Shown piece by piece: positions 9,380-17,787 of a DNA stretch of 60,429 nucleotides. The position numbers were made by a program, and so were the translations under genes. The notes under the pieces are model-generated. The model did no database searches. It saw nothing but the letters and a program-made list of their open reading frames with translations, and was not told the DNA's origin. The stretch is from NCBI GenBank assembly GCA_937981955.1, contig CALJNA010000005.1, forward strand, positions 1 to 60,429, written 5' to 3'. Source of the stretch: an uncultured Granulosicoccaceae bacterium. GTDB taxonomy: Bacteria; Pseudomonadota; Gammaproteobacteria; Granulosicoccales; Granulosicoccaceae. Each line of letters opens with the position of its first letter. Position 1 is the first letter of the stretch.

Positions 9380-9975
9380 ATCATTTCGTATTGATCAAAT
9401 CGGATATCGCCAGTCCAGCACCAGAAACTCAACATTGGTTCCTCGTTAGTATTCATTGCATGAGGCTCCCAACTGGCATGATGAATAAATTCACCCGGCA
9501 AGCGTTCAGTCGGCACATTGCCTGACTGTGACCACATCGCTTTGCCACTGACGACCAGATACAGCTCTTCTGCCGCATGCTTGTGATTTGGATATACCGC
9601 ATTTGGTTTTTGCAGCAGGAGCCCGACCTTGCAATGCTCATCAGCAATCATACCTGCTGGTCCCACAAGTTCAACGTAGGCCAGGTGTTGCTGAACGTCG
9701 GGTGCTTTGACGGTCGCTCCAGTATCACTCCAATGTAAATACTGATTAACTTGCTCGATTTCTGTCAGTAAATCGCTTTGGTATTGCTGAAAAATTAGAG
9801 GTAATACCGAGCATTGCTCCACAGTGTGTTGCGGTTTGCCGACCACTTTTGTCGTTGCATTACGCAATACCGTGCTGGCATGTATACCGATCTGGCTGGG
9901 GTGAGCTGCGAACGCACATGCGGCTTTGATTAATAATGAGGCTAAGTGATTGTGCTCCGCAATATCAGTCGTCAC
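9376..9975 (-). CDS. DMSP-lyase-family cupin (DddQ/DddL type)
   Basis: Proteins of this family cleave dimethylsulfoniopropionate to DMS and acrylate. The C-terminal cupin has YPNHKHAAEELY, giving the HxHxxxExY arrangement of metal ligands and catalytic Tyr seen in DddQ. A downstream His (HASWEPHAM) and the ending W-W-GDIRFDQYEMI follow. With the GTG at 9975 it is about 199 residues, the usual DddQ size, and that GTG overlaps the stop of the DUF1028 gene. The frame is open to another GTG at 10017, but that start would overlap DUF1028 by 53 bases and has no ribosome-binding site. Similar cupins can have other substrates, so the DMSP call is by family. It is probably cotranscribed with the DUF1028 gene. 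Confidence 0.7.
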   Translation of the reverse strand: MTTDIAEHNHLASLLIKAACAFAAHPSQIGIHASTVLRNATTKVVGKPQHTVEQCSVLPLIFQQYQSDLLTEIEQVNQYLHWSDTGATVKAPDVQQHLAYVELVGPAGMIADEHCKVGLLLQKPNAVYPNHKHAAEELYLVVSGKAMWSQSGNVPTERLPGEFIHHASWEPHAMNTNEEPMLSFWCWTGDIRFDQYEMI

Positions 9976-10645
9976 CTGGCACCCCGTAACTGGGAGCGCT
10001 GGCCGGATCGCCAGCACGAATTACGTAATCGTTGAGCTGCGGCGAGTAAATATCCCAAATGTGCTTTAACTGCTGTATCGGTTCGGCATTGTCGTGCCAG
10101 TCAACTCGTAAATCGGCCACAGGCCAGCTTAGAGTGTCAACGAGTAGCAGACCAGCCGAATGGACCGGGCCGGCTTCTCCGCCCGCGTCAAGTGCCGCTT
10201 GCATCACTGTTAATAGTCGATTGCCCAGAGCTTGCCCTTTCGTTTTGTTGAAACTTTCAACCATTCTTTGCGGTACTGATTCGTTGTCGAGCAGGTTGCC
10301 TGCGCACACAATATCTTTGTCTGAAGCCTGGCTGTAAACACCTAACGATTGCACACCCAGGTAAGATGCCGCCATTCCGTTTTTATCAACTGCTGTCAGT
10401 TGTCTGTATTCAATAAAGTTGGTACCAGACACAATGGTGTCAATGGCTTCCTGAGCGGAGGCGCCAGATTGCATCAGATCCAGGCATCGGCTGCCAAGTG
10501 CCGGGTCGGTAATATTTTGACTGGACACAGAGCCAACACCTGCTCTGGCGAAGGCGCAGCGGGCAGCGACAGCCGGGGAGGATGAGCTGACGCTCAGGCC
10601 AAACATACCTGTCTTATCGCAACGTGCTGCAACTGAAAATGTCAT
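9965..10645 (-). CDS. DUF1028 family protein (Ntn-hydrolase-like)
   Basis: The protein begins MTFSVAARC and has the family blocks GLSVSSSSPAVAARC, GVGSVSSQN and, further on, the small-residue region around GNLLDNESVPQRM. From the ATG at 10645 it is 226 residues, the normal length. The frame is open further to 10804, but that would run into the divergent ridA start. Members are annotated as Ntn-hydrolase-fold proteins of unknown activity and often sit near peptidase or deaminase genes. Here it is first in a two-gene unit with the DMSP-lyase-type cupin and divergent from ridA. Confidence 0.8.
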   Translation of the reverse strand: MTFSVAARCDKTGMFGLSVSSSSPAVAARCAFARAGVGSVSSQNITDPALGSRCLDLMQSGASAQEAIDTIVSGTNFIEYRQLTAVDKNGMAASYLGVQSLGVYSQASDKDIVCAGNLLDNESVPQRMVESFNKTKGQALGNRLLTVMQAALDAGGEAGPVHSAGLLLVDTLSWPVADLRVDWHDNAEPIQQLKHIWDIYSPQLNDYVIRAGDPASAPSYGVPGDD

Positions 10646-10766
10646 TTTTGTGTTTGCCGTCAGATCTGCATCAGTTTGAGTGATCAGTTTTGCATAAAAA
10701 GATTTACGCGACCAGTCCATTGCGTTCAAAATAGCACTTAACATCCACCTGATGCGGAAAAGAAAA

Positions 10767-11198
10767 ATGCCCACACACCAGCGTATTCGAATGTTCAACA
10801 CCAAGGAAACCTATCCGAATCAATCGTTGGATAACGATTTATGCCAGGCGGTGCGTGCCGGCAATACCGTGTATGTCAGAGGCCAGATAGGAACCACATT
10901 TGACGGGCAACTGGTGGGACTGGGCGACCCGGCGGCGCAGGCAGAGCAGGCTATGGCCAACGTCAAGCAATTGCTGGAGGAGGCGGGAAGTGATCTTAGC
11001 CATATTGTCAAAACCGTTACCTATATTACTGACCCGAGGTTTCGTGAACCGGTGTATCAAGTAGTCGGTCGCTGGCTTAAAGGTGTGTTTCCGATATCAA
11101 CCGGGCTTGTTGTTGCGGGTTTGGGTCAGGCAGAGTGGTTAATGGAAATTGATGTCATCGCGGTTATTCCGGATGATGAGATGAGCCAGGCCCGGTAG
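10767..11198 (+). CDS. RidA-family protein (YjgF/YER057c/UK114)
   Basis: This is a small protein of about 143 residues. RidA proteins hydrolyse reactive enamine/imine intermediates, protecting PLP enzymes. The family core is clear: GNTVYVRGQIG, QAEQAMANVKQLLEEAGSDL, the segment VKTVTYITDPRF, and the C-terminal ME-IDVIAV. The usual arginine near the end of the RidA pocket is not obvious (the segment reads LGQAEWLMEIDVIAV), so this may belong to a Rid subfamily with another substrate. The ATG at 10767 has GGAAAAG upstream; an in-frame ATG at 10752 would add five residues. It is divergent from the DUF1028 gene. Confidence 0.85.
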   Translation: MPTHQRIRMFNTKETYPNQSLDNDLCQAVRAGNTVYVRGQIGTTFDGQLVGLGDPAAQAEQAMANVKQLLEEAGSDLSHIVKTVTYITDPRFREPVYQVVGRWLKGVFPISTGLVVAGLGQAEWLMEIDVIAVIPDDEMSQAR

Positions 11199-11315
11199 AG
11201 CAGGTACGCTGTAATGCCAGGTACGGTGTATCGCGTCGCCGTTAGAGCAGCAGCTCAATGCGCACAGCGTACAATGCTTCACAGGCGATAGGGAAACGTG
11301 TACGGACATAGCAAT

Positions 11316-13001
11316 ATGCAGCAGGAACTCAAACAATCAACAAAGGTGTCGCGCCGGCCGAGCGAACAGGTTATGCGCCTGTCACGCCTTGGTAGTTTTC
11401 ATCAATCACGCCTGTCGTTTATGCGCGTGCTAACCCGTCGTTTAAAACAAGAACAATGGTCTTTTAAACAACATGCGTTTCGCATTGATAGCAGCGGTGT
11501 TGGCTATGCTGTTTATACAGCAACCGGGCCACAACGCTGTTACTCACTGGTAGCCTTTGCACACGATTTGCCAGACGAGCTTCGTTCAGATCGGGTTATT
11601 GCTGAGCAATGGGATACTACCTATACATTGTTTGACGGTATTCCCACAGAAGTCGATATTGACAGACTTGCCGCAAACGTACCACTTCAAGAGGCAGGGC
11701 GTATAACAGGCACAGAGTTAACCTTGTCGCGTGCCAACCGTTCGGTCAGATTGTGGAAGCACGTGGTTGATTCGCTGGCTAAAGGAGTTCAGCCAGATCA
11801 GGCACAAATTGATTCCGTCGGTTACCTTATGCGAACCACAGCGGTTTATGGTTCAGGAAAATTTGGCGCAGCCGATCGGCAATCAATTGCGCAGCGTGAA
11901 GAGTGTAAATCACCGTTTCAGGTAGAGATGCTTTCTGTGTATCTTATTCGCACTTTTGTTCGAGATCTTGTGCAACACATGGCGCAGGTGAAGGGTGGCG
12001 AAAGCAGCGTTAAACTCGATCCGGCAATCGCTCGCAGTCTTGGAATCGGAAATTCAACCGGTTTGGGTATGGCGCCGTTTATTCTGAATCACCCGGCGCT
12101 GTTCAACAATTGGATTGTTGCCAAAGAAGAGGCTTTGGCACAAGTGCGATCGGTGCAGCATGCAAGCGACACTGAAATAGCTTTATTCAAAAATCTGTTC
12201 GATCGCGCTCAACGTTCGATGGTTCACTGGCGTACCGATCATGCGTTGCAACAAAGCAAAATTGATACATTGCATACCGATCTGGAATTGGCGGCCGAGT
12301 TTTTCACCTCTTTAAATTTTAAAACAGACTTTGTGTGGAACACGCTGTTTGAATGGGCGGAAGGTCAATTAGATCTGGAGGCACAGGAGTTTATTGCATC
12401 GCTGCTAATCGAGCCCTATGGTCATCTTGTGGATGGATTTGCACATTGTATGGGGTCTGATAGCCCAGTGGTGGCAACCATACGCGGCAATATGCTCTTA
12501 TCGGAACTGAAAGACTTGCTCGATTCACAATACGCCTGGGCGGACCACATCAACTGGTCTGGTCAATCGTCTACTGCACGCGCCTGGTATGTATCAGAAG
12601 AAAAGCTCGAACCGCGATTGGGCGAAAGGTTCGAAGAACCTATTGAGCCCTACGAGCAACCACTTGCACCTGCGCGAGATGCAGCGAAACTTCGTGCGCA
12701 ATTAGAACATGCCAATTCTGCGCAATCTGTGGCTGAGTTTCTACTCGAGCATCCGGAGTACCGACACACCGTTAGAAGAATCCAGACACTAAAAAGTCTG
12801 CCCTACGGAGAAATACAGGACAACACCATTAGTGAAGACTTGATGCCCATTGACATGCTGCGCTGCAAGCTATCTTTTTTTGGCGCTATCCATTTCGATC
12901 CGCGTTCAGATCGTTGGGTGCGTATTCGTATGTTTGGTAACGCTCCATACCCAGAAGAACTGGCATCTGCTGATGCCGAGTTCTGGTCATACCCAGAGTA
13001 A
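11316..13001 (+). CDS. Conserved-looking protein of unknown function (562 residues)
   Basis: I do not recognise this protein. It has no signal peptide and no membrane helices, and it looks like a well-folded cytosolic protein. The N-terminal ~45 residues are basic (SRRPSEQVMRLSRLGSFHQ), and the middle contains a Gly-rich stretch GIGNSTGLGMAPFILNHPAL that could be a ligand loop. The reading frame could start at the GTG at 11298; I chose the ATG at 11316. It is followed after 32 bases by a DUF3726 gene and preceded by ridA on the same strand, so the three probably form one transcript. Codon use looks like its neighbours. Confidence 0.65.
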   Translation: MQQELKQSTKVSRRPSEQVMRLSRLGSFHQSRLSFMRVLTRRLKQEQWSFKQHAFRIDSSGVGYAVYTATGPQRCYSLVAFAHDLPDELRSDRVIAEQWDTTYTLFDGIPTEVDIDRLAANVPLQEAGRITGTELTLSRANRSVRLWKHVVDSLAKGVQPDQAQIDSVGYLMRTTAVYGSGKFGAADRQSIAQREECKSPFQVEMLSVYLIRTFVRDLVQHMAQVKGGESSVKLDPAIARSLGIGNSTGLGMAPFILNHPALFNNWIVAKEEALAQVRSVQHASDTEIALFKNLFDRAQRSMVHWRTDHALQQSKIDTLHTDLELAAEFFTSLNFKTDFVWNTLFEWAEGQLDLEAQEFIASLLIEPYGHLVDGFAHCMGSDSPVVATIRGNMLLSELKDLLDSQYAWADHINWSGQSSTARAWYVSEEKLEPRLGERFEEPIEPYEQPLAPARDAAKLRAQLEHANSAQSVAEFLLEHPEYRHTVRRIQTLKSLPYGEIQDNTISEDLMPIDMLRCKLSFFGAIHFDPRSDRWVRIRMFGNAPYPEELASADAEFWSYPE

Positions 13002-13033
13002 TCGAAGGCGAACTGCTGCCGCCCAGTGCTGAT

Positions 13034-13702
13034 ATGATTGATTATTCACTGAATGAAACCGCCAGTCGGGCACGATTGGCAGCCAAAGGCGCAGGCTATC
13101 CGTGGGGTTTGGCCGATGAGGTTTACCGTTCGGTCTACTGGCTTGCCCATCATAATTTGCCGGCACCGGCAATACTTGCCGATCTCTTAACTGAAATAGA
13201 CAAGCTCAATAAGATTACTGATGCTATGCCAGTCATTGCCGACGATCACTATAAGGCCAGTAATGAATTTATTTGCCCGGTTATGTTTGGCTGCGCACTC
13301 GCAGACCGGGTGAGTGATTTGCGTGAGAGCACTGCAATTTCATTCGATAGATTACGATTTGCGCTCTTGAGCTTACCGTTTGTGGCTGAAGTGGCCTCAG
13401 CGATTGAACGGGTAGGTGTTCTTGAATTTGACTCGCACTGTGTATATCTAGATAACCGATTTTTACGATCATCGTCATCAGATATTGCGTCAATAACAAA
13501 TGCCGTTAGTGGCAAGCTTCACTTCGTGCGACAGAGTGATATCGAATTTCAAAGTACAGAACAATTGACTGTGAAAAATCGGGTGAATATAAGTACTGAC
13601 GTGTGGGGATCACTCGACGAGTGGGCACATCGAACCTATGCGCCAGCAACAGAAGCGTCTCGCTTATCAGGTGCAGGTGCAGGTGTGTTGGATAACGACT
13701 AG
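13034..13702 (+). CDS. DUF3726 family protein
   Basis: The N terminus matches DUF3726: SLNETASRARLAAKGAGYPWGLADEVYRSVYWLA has the conserved aromatic-Gly-x-Ala-Glu/Asp-Glu pattern seen at the start of the family. The 222 residues fit the family length, and the rest is not informative. Function is unknown. It follows the 562-residue unknown gene closely, suggesting the two proteins act together. A plausible plus-strand terminator follows. Confidence 0.7.
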   Translation: MIDYSLNETASRARLAAKGAGYPWGLADEVYRSVYWLAHHNLPAPAILADLLTEIDKLNKITDAMPVIADDHYKASNEFICPVMFGCALADRVSDLRESTAISFDRLRFALLSLPFVAEVASAIERVGVLEFDSHCVYLDNRFLRSSSSDIASITNAVSGKLHFVRQSDIEFQSTEQLTVKNRVNISTDVWGSLDEWAHRTYAPATEASRLSGAGAGVLDND

Positions 13703-13730
13703 TGTTCCGGTACCTGACTGATGACCACCT

Positions 13731-13777
13731 GCAATGTGAACCGCTCTTAGATTACCGTTAAAGCATTGCGATTTTTT
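13731..13777 (+). terminator. Candidate terminator after the DUF3726 gene
   Basis: GCAATG (13731-13736) pairs with CATTGC (13764-13769), with a partly paired interior, followed by a six-T run at 13772-13777. The stem is short and the loop long, so this is tentative. It lies between convergent genes. Confidence 0.4.
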
Positions 13778-13784
13778 CTTTAGC

Positions 13785-14579
13785 CTATAGTACTTTCAAA
13801 CCACCTAATTCGAGTTGATCGCTCATTCCAAAAGCGCCCATACCTCCATCAATAGCGATGTCTGTTCCTTTTATCCAATGACTCTGTCTTGAAAGTACAA
13901 ACGCGGCAACAGCTGCGATCTCTTGCGGTTCTCCTGGTCGGCCAGCGCGCTCGATATTGCGCGCCATTTTGTCTCCGAATGCACGTTGGAAATCGGGCAA
14001 TATACCAGTGGATATTCCGCCAGGACTTAATGAATTAATACGAATATCTCTTTTTATCATGCTCTCTGTTTCAGCGAGCGTCCATAAAATCATGGCTTCC
14101 TTAGACAGGTTATAACAGCGCGTTGAGGTCAGTGACTCCGCTGCGACAAACTTGGGTAGTTCTTCAGCTGAGTCGATAGATGCGAGTCGTTTAACCTGAT
14201 CGAGGTTTTCTCGCCAGCCGTGCCCTGCGCGTGATGCCATATTTACGATTGAACCTGCCGCAGACAGGTGCGGCAAAACGCCTTTAGTGAACATGCGTTG
14301 GCCGAGAAAATTCACCTGCAATATGCTTGCTTCCAGGCCGTCTTTGGGTGGTAGTCCTGCGTTGTTGAACAACCCATCAATTGTTTGGTTTAGTGCATTT
14401 GCAGCCCGATCAATGCTACCTTCGTCGTTTAAATCCAGCGGAATAAACTGATCGACGTGATCAGTCGTTTCTTTAATATCAAAACCAATTATGTGGTGTC
14501 CTTTTGACTTAAGCAGTTGCGCCAAATGGGCACCGATACCACTGGATACCCCGGTTATGCCATACGATTGCTTGTCCAT
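13785..14579 (-). CDS. Short-chain dehydrogenase/reductase, last gene of the hpa operon
   Basis: This is a 264-residue classical SDR. It has the nucleotide-binding TGVSSGIG near the N terminus, FNNAGLPP, and a YNLSK catalytic Tyr/Lys pair. A segment after the active site (RINSLSPGGISTGI) matches the substrate-loop start. The Asp at the end of strand 2 (GFDIKE) suggests NAD(H) preference. It lies 59 bases downstream of hpaH on the same strand, so it may handle an alcohol or ketone intermediate of aromatic degradation. It is not one of the standard Hpa enzymes, and its substrate is unknown. Confidence 0.85.
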   Translation of the reverse strand: MDKQSYGITGVSSGIGAHLAQLLKSKGHHIIGFDIKETTDHVDQFIPLDLNDEGSIDRAANALNQTIDGLFNNAGLPPKDGLEASILQVNFLGQRMFTKGVLPHLSAAGSIVNMASRAGHGWRENLDQVKRLASIDSAEELPKFVAAESLTSTRCYNLSKEAMILWTLAETESMIKRDIRINSLSPGGISTGILPDFQRAFGDKMARNIERAGRPGEPQEIAAVAAFVLSRQSHWIKGTDIAIDGGMGAFGMSDQLELGGLKVL

Positions 14580-14638
14580 AAAACTTAAGAAATATTGTTG
14601 TTAGTTATACAAGATATATAGACAAGTGTTCCTGCGTG

Positions 14639-15448
14639 TCAGGAAGCAAAATTTACAGTTATATGTCCAAACGGACCAAAGTCCGCTTCAATTTTACTGC
14701 CTGGCGGACATTCCAATGGTCGGATAAAACTGCCTGACAAAATAACCTGGCCCGGTTCGACTTGCTGTCCATAGTGGTTCATGCGTTGAATCAGCCAAAG
14801 CACACTCTCTATGGGGTCGTTAAGCACGCCAGCACCCAGTCCGGTTTCTTCAACTTCTCCGTTACGACTGACTATTGAGCCTACCCAGCGTAAATCGTGG
14901 TCATCGAGTTTATGTTTGGCTGAACCGGTGACTATGCCAGCATTGGCCGCGTTATCAGAAATGGTGTCTTTGACGTTTCGAGTTTGACCGGTTTCGTTGT
15001 CTTTTCTGACAATCCGGGTATCTAGAATTTCAATTGCCGGTGTCACATAATCAATAGCGTCAACAACGTCCTGACGAGTGACTGACCCTCCACCAATTCG
15101 CTGATTCATAACAACGGCAATTTCCGCTTCAATACGTGGTTGGATAAATCTATCTGCGGGAATAATACAGTTGTTGTCAAATGCCATATCGTCGAACAGT
15201 ATTCCGCTATCGGGGATATCGATATTCAAAGCCTGTTGCATGGCCCTGGAGGTTAAACCGATCTTCCAGCCGATGACCTGTCTTCCGGCTTCTAGCTTGT
15301 GTTGCAAAATAGCCGTCTGAATGCGGTATGCATCGTCCATATCCAATTGCGGGTGCTGAAGCGAAAGCAGTCCGATTTGCACACCTGCTTGCTCAGCATC
15401 AACCAGTCTGCTTGCGGCCGACTGTATTTCTTCATCGGTCAGTGTCAC
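14639..15448 (-). CDS. hpaH: 2-oxo-hept-4-ene-1,7-dioate hydratase
   Basis: This enzyme adds water to 2-oxohept-4-ene-1,7-dioate in the homoprotocatechuate meta-cleavage pathway. It belongs to the HpaH/MhpD hydratase family within the FAH superfamily. GWKIGLTSRAMQ, then EAEIAVVMNQR with the metal-binding glutamates, and the ending ADFGPFGHITVNF are typical. The 269-residue length matches. Its GTG start overlaps the hpaG-like stop (GTGA), which indicates translational coupling. The gene order and the co-occurrence of hpaD and hpaE make HpaH more likely than MhpD or XylJ. Confidence 0.88.
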   Translation of the reverse strand: MTLTDEEIQSAASRLVDAEQAGVQIGLLSLQHPQLDMDDAYRIQTAILQHKLEAGRQVIGWKIGLTSRAMQQALNIDIPDSGILFDDMAFDNNCIIPADRFIQPRIEAEIAVVMNQRIGGGSVTRQDVVDAIDYVTPAIEILDTRIVRKDNETGQTRNVKDTISDNAANAGIVTGSAKHKLDDHDLRWVGSIVSRNGEVEETGLGAGVLNDPIESVLWLIQRMNHYGQQVEPGQVILSGSFIRPLECPPGSKIEADFGPFGHITVNFAS

Positions 15449-16296
15449 GATTCATCCTCAACGGTATTGATTAATGTACCAATGCCTTCAGCGAATACCT
15501 TGATTTCATCTCCGGGTTTTAGAAATTTTGGGGGATCGAAACGAGCACCGGCACCTGTTGGAGTTCCGGTAATAATGATATCGCCTGGTACCAATGTGGT
15601 AAATGTTGAGATATATTCGATTTGGCGGCGAATAGGGAACAGCATACGGCTGGTACGGTCTTCCTGGCGAAGTTCGCCGTTCACATGGGTAGTCAGTTGA
15701 ATATCATCCAATTGATCCGCATTGGTGAATGGCACAAGCCATGGTCCAATTGCGCCTGAGCGGTCCCAGTTTTTGCCTTGCGTTACGTTGAACTTTGCAT
15801 GCCTGACCCAATCCCTGATGGTGCCTTCGTTACACAAGCTCAGTGCAGCGATATGGTCATAAGCGTCTGCTTGTTTAATGCGCCTGCCAGCTTTTCCAAT
15901 GACAACGGCAATTTCACCCTCGTAGTCCAGCTTTTCGGATTCTGGTGGGCGAATGAGTGCGCAGTTGTGTCCGGTGAAAGATCGAGGAAACCGGGGAAAC
16001 AGTGACATGTTCGGTGGGGCTTCCTGACCATCTTTGTATTCTGCGTTTCGGTCAGGGAAATTTACACCCACGCAGATGATCTTTTCGGGTGCGGGAATCG
16101 GGATTGCGTAGTCAAATTGCTTGTGAGTTACCTCTCGCCCTTGTGCGGCTGACTCAAGCTTTGGCAAGCCATTAGCTTGAATTACTTCGCGCAGTGTTGG
16201 CCATTGCGGAAATTCCGAAGCAAGATTAACCATGCCATTGTCGGTAACTGCACCGTAGTAACTTGCACCATCGCTGTTATAGCTTGCAAAACGCAT
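15445..16296 (-). CDS. FAH-family isomerase/decarboxylase, HpaG-like
   Basis: This is a single-domain fumarylacetoacetate-hydrolase-fold protein of about 283 residues. The metal ligands are in DYEGEIAVVIGK, and the family blocks VGVNFPDRNAE, GDIIITGTPTGAG and LKPGDEIKVFAEGIG are present. In the homoprotocatechuate pathway the FAH-fold HpaG removes CO2 from 5-oxopent-3-ene-1,2,5-tricarboxylate and isomerises the product. E. coli HpaG is a two-domain fusion; a single-domain form is common elsewhere. The ATG at 16296 has AAAGGA upstream and lies 10 bases after the dehydrogenase stop, so the longer frame to 16332 is not used. The role is assigned from context, since general FAH proteins look alike. 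Confidence 0.75.
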   Translation of the reverse strand: MRFASYNSDGASYYGAVTDNGMVNLASEFPQWPTLREVIQANGLPKLESAAQGREVTHKQFDYAIPIPAPEKIICVGVNFPDRNAEYKDGQEAPPNMSLFPRFPRSFTGHNCALIRPPESEKLDYEGEIAVVIGKAGRRIKQADAYDHIAALSLCNEGTIRDWVRHAKFNVTQGKNWDRSGAIGPWLVPFTNADQLDDIQLTTHVNGELRQEDRTSRMLFPIRRQIEYISTFTTLVPGDIIITGTPTGAGARFDPPKFLKPGDEIKVFAEGIGTLINTVEDES

Positions 16297-16306
16297 ATCG
16301 TGTCCT

Positions 16307-17773
16307 TTATGAATTACTTTCAATACCACCAAAACACATGTACTTCATTTCCATGAATTCATCCATCCCATAACGCGAACCTTCGCGACCGAGCCCTGAT
16401 AGTTTCCATCCGCCAAAAGGAGCCTCAGCCGTCGATACCAATCCAGTATTGATGCCTACCATACCGTAGTCAAGGCTTTCTGCTACGCGAAATCCACGCG
16501 CAAGATTAGTGGAATAGAAATACGACGCTAGTCCGAATTCTGTATCGTTTGCTGCGCGAATGACCTCGGCTTCACTGTCAAATCGGATAAGTGGCGCCAA
16601 CGGGCCGAATGTTTCCTCTGAAGCCACCTTCATGCTGGCAGTGACACCTGTTACAACTGTGGGTTGGAAAAACGTACCGCCGAGTTCGTGCCTTTTACCA
16701 CCCATGGTTATGACGCCTCCATTTGCGACAGCATCGGCTATGTGTTCTTCAACTTTGGATACCGCGGCCTCATCAATTAAAGGACCAAAAACGACGCCAG
16801 CTTCTGTACCGTTACCAATGGGTAGTTTGGCTAACGCTGTGGAGAGCTTTTCGGCAAACTCATCGTAAACACCTGCTTGAACGTAAATGCGATTTGCGCA
16901 AACGCAAGTTTGTCCATTGTTGCGAAACTTGGCAATAATGGCACCGTCTACCGCTGAGTCGATATCTGCGTCATCGAAAACGATAAAAGGTGCATTGCCA
17001 CCTAGTTCGAGTGCAAGTTTTTTAATCGTTGGAGCGCATTGAGCGTATAGTCTGGCGCCAACCTCTGTAGAACCTGTAAAGGTCAATTTTTTCACCAGCG
17101 GACTTTGGGTCATGGCTGCACCAATTTCAGCCGCTGATCCAGTCAGTACAGAAAGTAGTCCGGCAGGTACGCCTGCACGCTCAGCCAACACAACCATAGC
17201 GATCGCAGAAAATGGTGTTTGACTAGCGGGCTTTAGTACCATGGAGCAACCTGCCGCCAGTGCAGGACCTGCTTTTCTGGTAATCATGGCATTTGGAAAA
17301 TTCCATGGTGTGATTGCGCCCACGACACCAATGGGTTGTTTGATCACCACAATACGTTTATCGACCTGATGGCCTGGGATAACATCGCCATAGGCTCGTT
17401 TGGCTTCCTCAGCGAACCATTCTATAAACGAAGCACCGTACCCAATTTCTCCTTTGGCTTCTGCCAGCGGTTTACCTTGTTCAGCTGTTAATATTGCTGC
17501 AAGATCATCCTGATTTGCCATCATCAGGTCGTACCACTTGCGTAGAATTTGCGCCCGTTCTTTAGCGGTTCTTGCGGCCCATTCATGCCGAGCCTTTTCG
17601 GCAACTTCAATCGCCGTTAGTGTTTCTGCTGCGCCAAGTTTTGGCACGTGACCTATGAGCTCACCGGTTGCGGGATTAGTTACAGCGATACTGGTCGATG
17701 GATCAGCTTCGATCCAGTCAGTACCGACCAATGCCGCTTGCCGAAGCAGCGATGTATCTTTTAACTTGAGCAT
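16307..17773 (-). CDS. gabD: NAD(P)-dependent succinate-semialdehyde dehydrogenase
   Basis: This 488-residue aldehyde dehydrogenase has the GabD pattern: AITPWNFPNAMITRK, TFTGSTEVG, the glutamate in LELGGNAPFIVFDDAD, and the catalytic Cys in NNGQTCVCANRIYV. It ends with the APFGGWKLSGLGREGS segment. It would convert succinic semialdehyde to succinate. That is the logical last step here, because the HpaI aldolase reaction of the homoprotocatechuate route yields pyruvate plus succinic semialdehyde. It lies between hpaD and the hpaG-like gene, with 14- and 10-base gaps. No GABA transaminase is adjacent, which supports a role in the aromatic pathway. Confidence 0.88.
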   Translation of the reverse strand: MLKLKDTSLLRQAALVGTDWIEADPSTSIAVTNPATGELIGHVPKLGAAETLTAIEVAEKARHEWAARTAKERAQILRKWYDLMMANQDDLAAILTAEQGKPLAEAKGEIGYGASFIEWFAEEAKRAYGDVIPGHQVDKRIVVIKQPIGVVGAITPWNFPNAMITRKAGPALAAGCSMVLKPASQTPFSAIAMVVLAERAGVPAGLLSVLTGSAAEIGAAMTQSPLVKKLTFTGSTEVGARLYAQCAPTIKKLALELGGNAPFIVFDDADIDSAVDGAIIAKFRNNGQTCVCANRIYVQAGVYDEFAEKLSTALAKLPIGNGTEAGVVFGPLIDEAAVSKVEEHIADAVANGGVITMGGKRHELGGTFFQPTVVTGVTASMKVASEETFGPLAPLIRFDSEAEVIRAANDTEFGLASYFYSTNLARGFRVAESLDYGMVGINTGLVSTAEAPFGGWKLSGLGREGSRYGMDEFMEMKYMCFGGIESNS

Positions 17774-17787
17774 AAAATTATCTGAGA

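Noticed and set aside
16307-17773. GABA degradation locus
   Set aside because: The dehydrogenase is GabD-like, but there is no GABA transaminase; its place inside the hpa operon explains it better.
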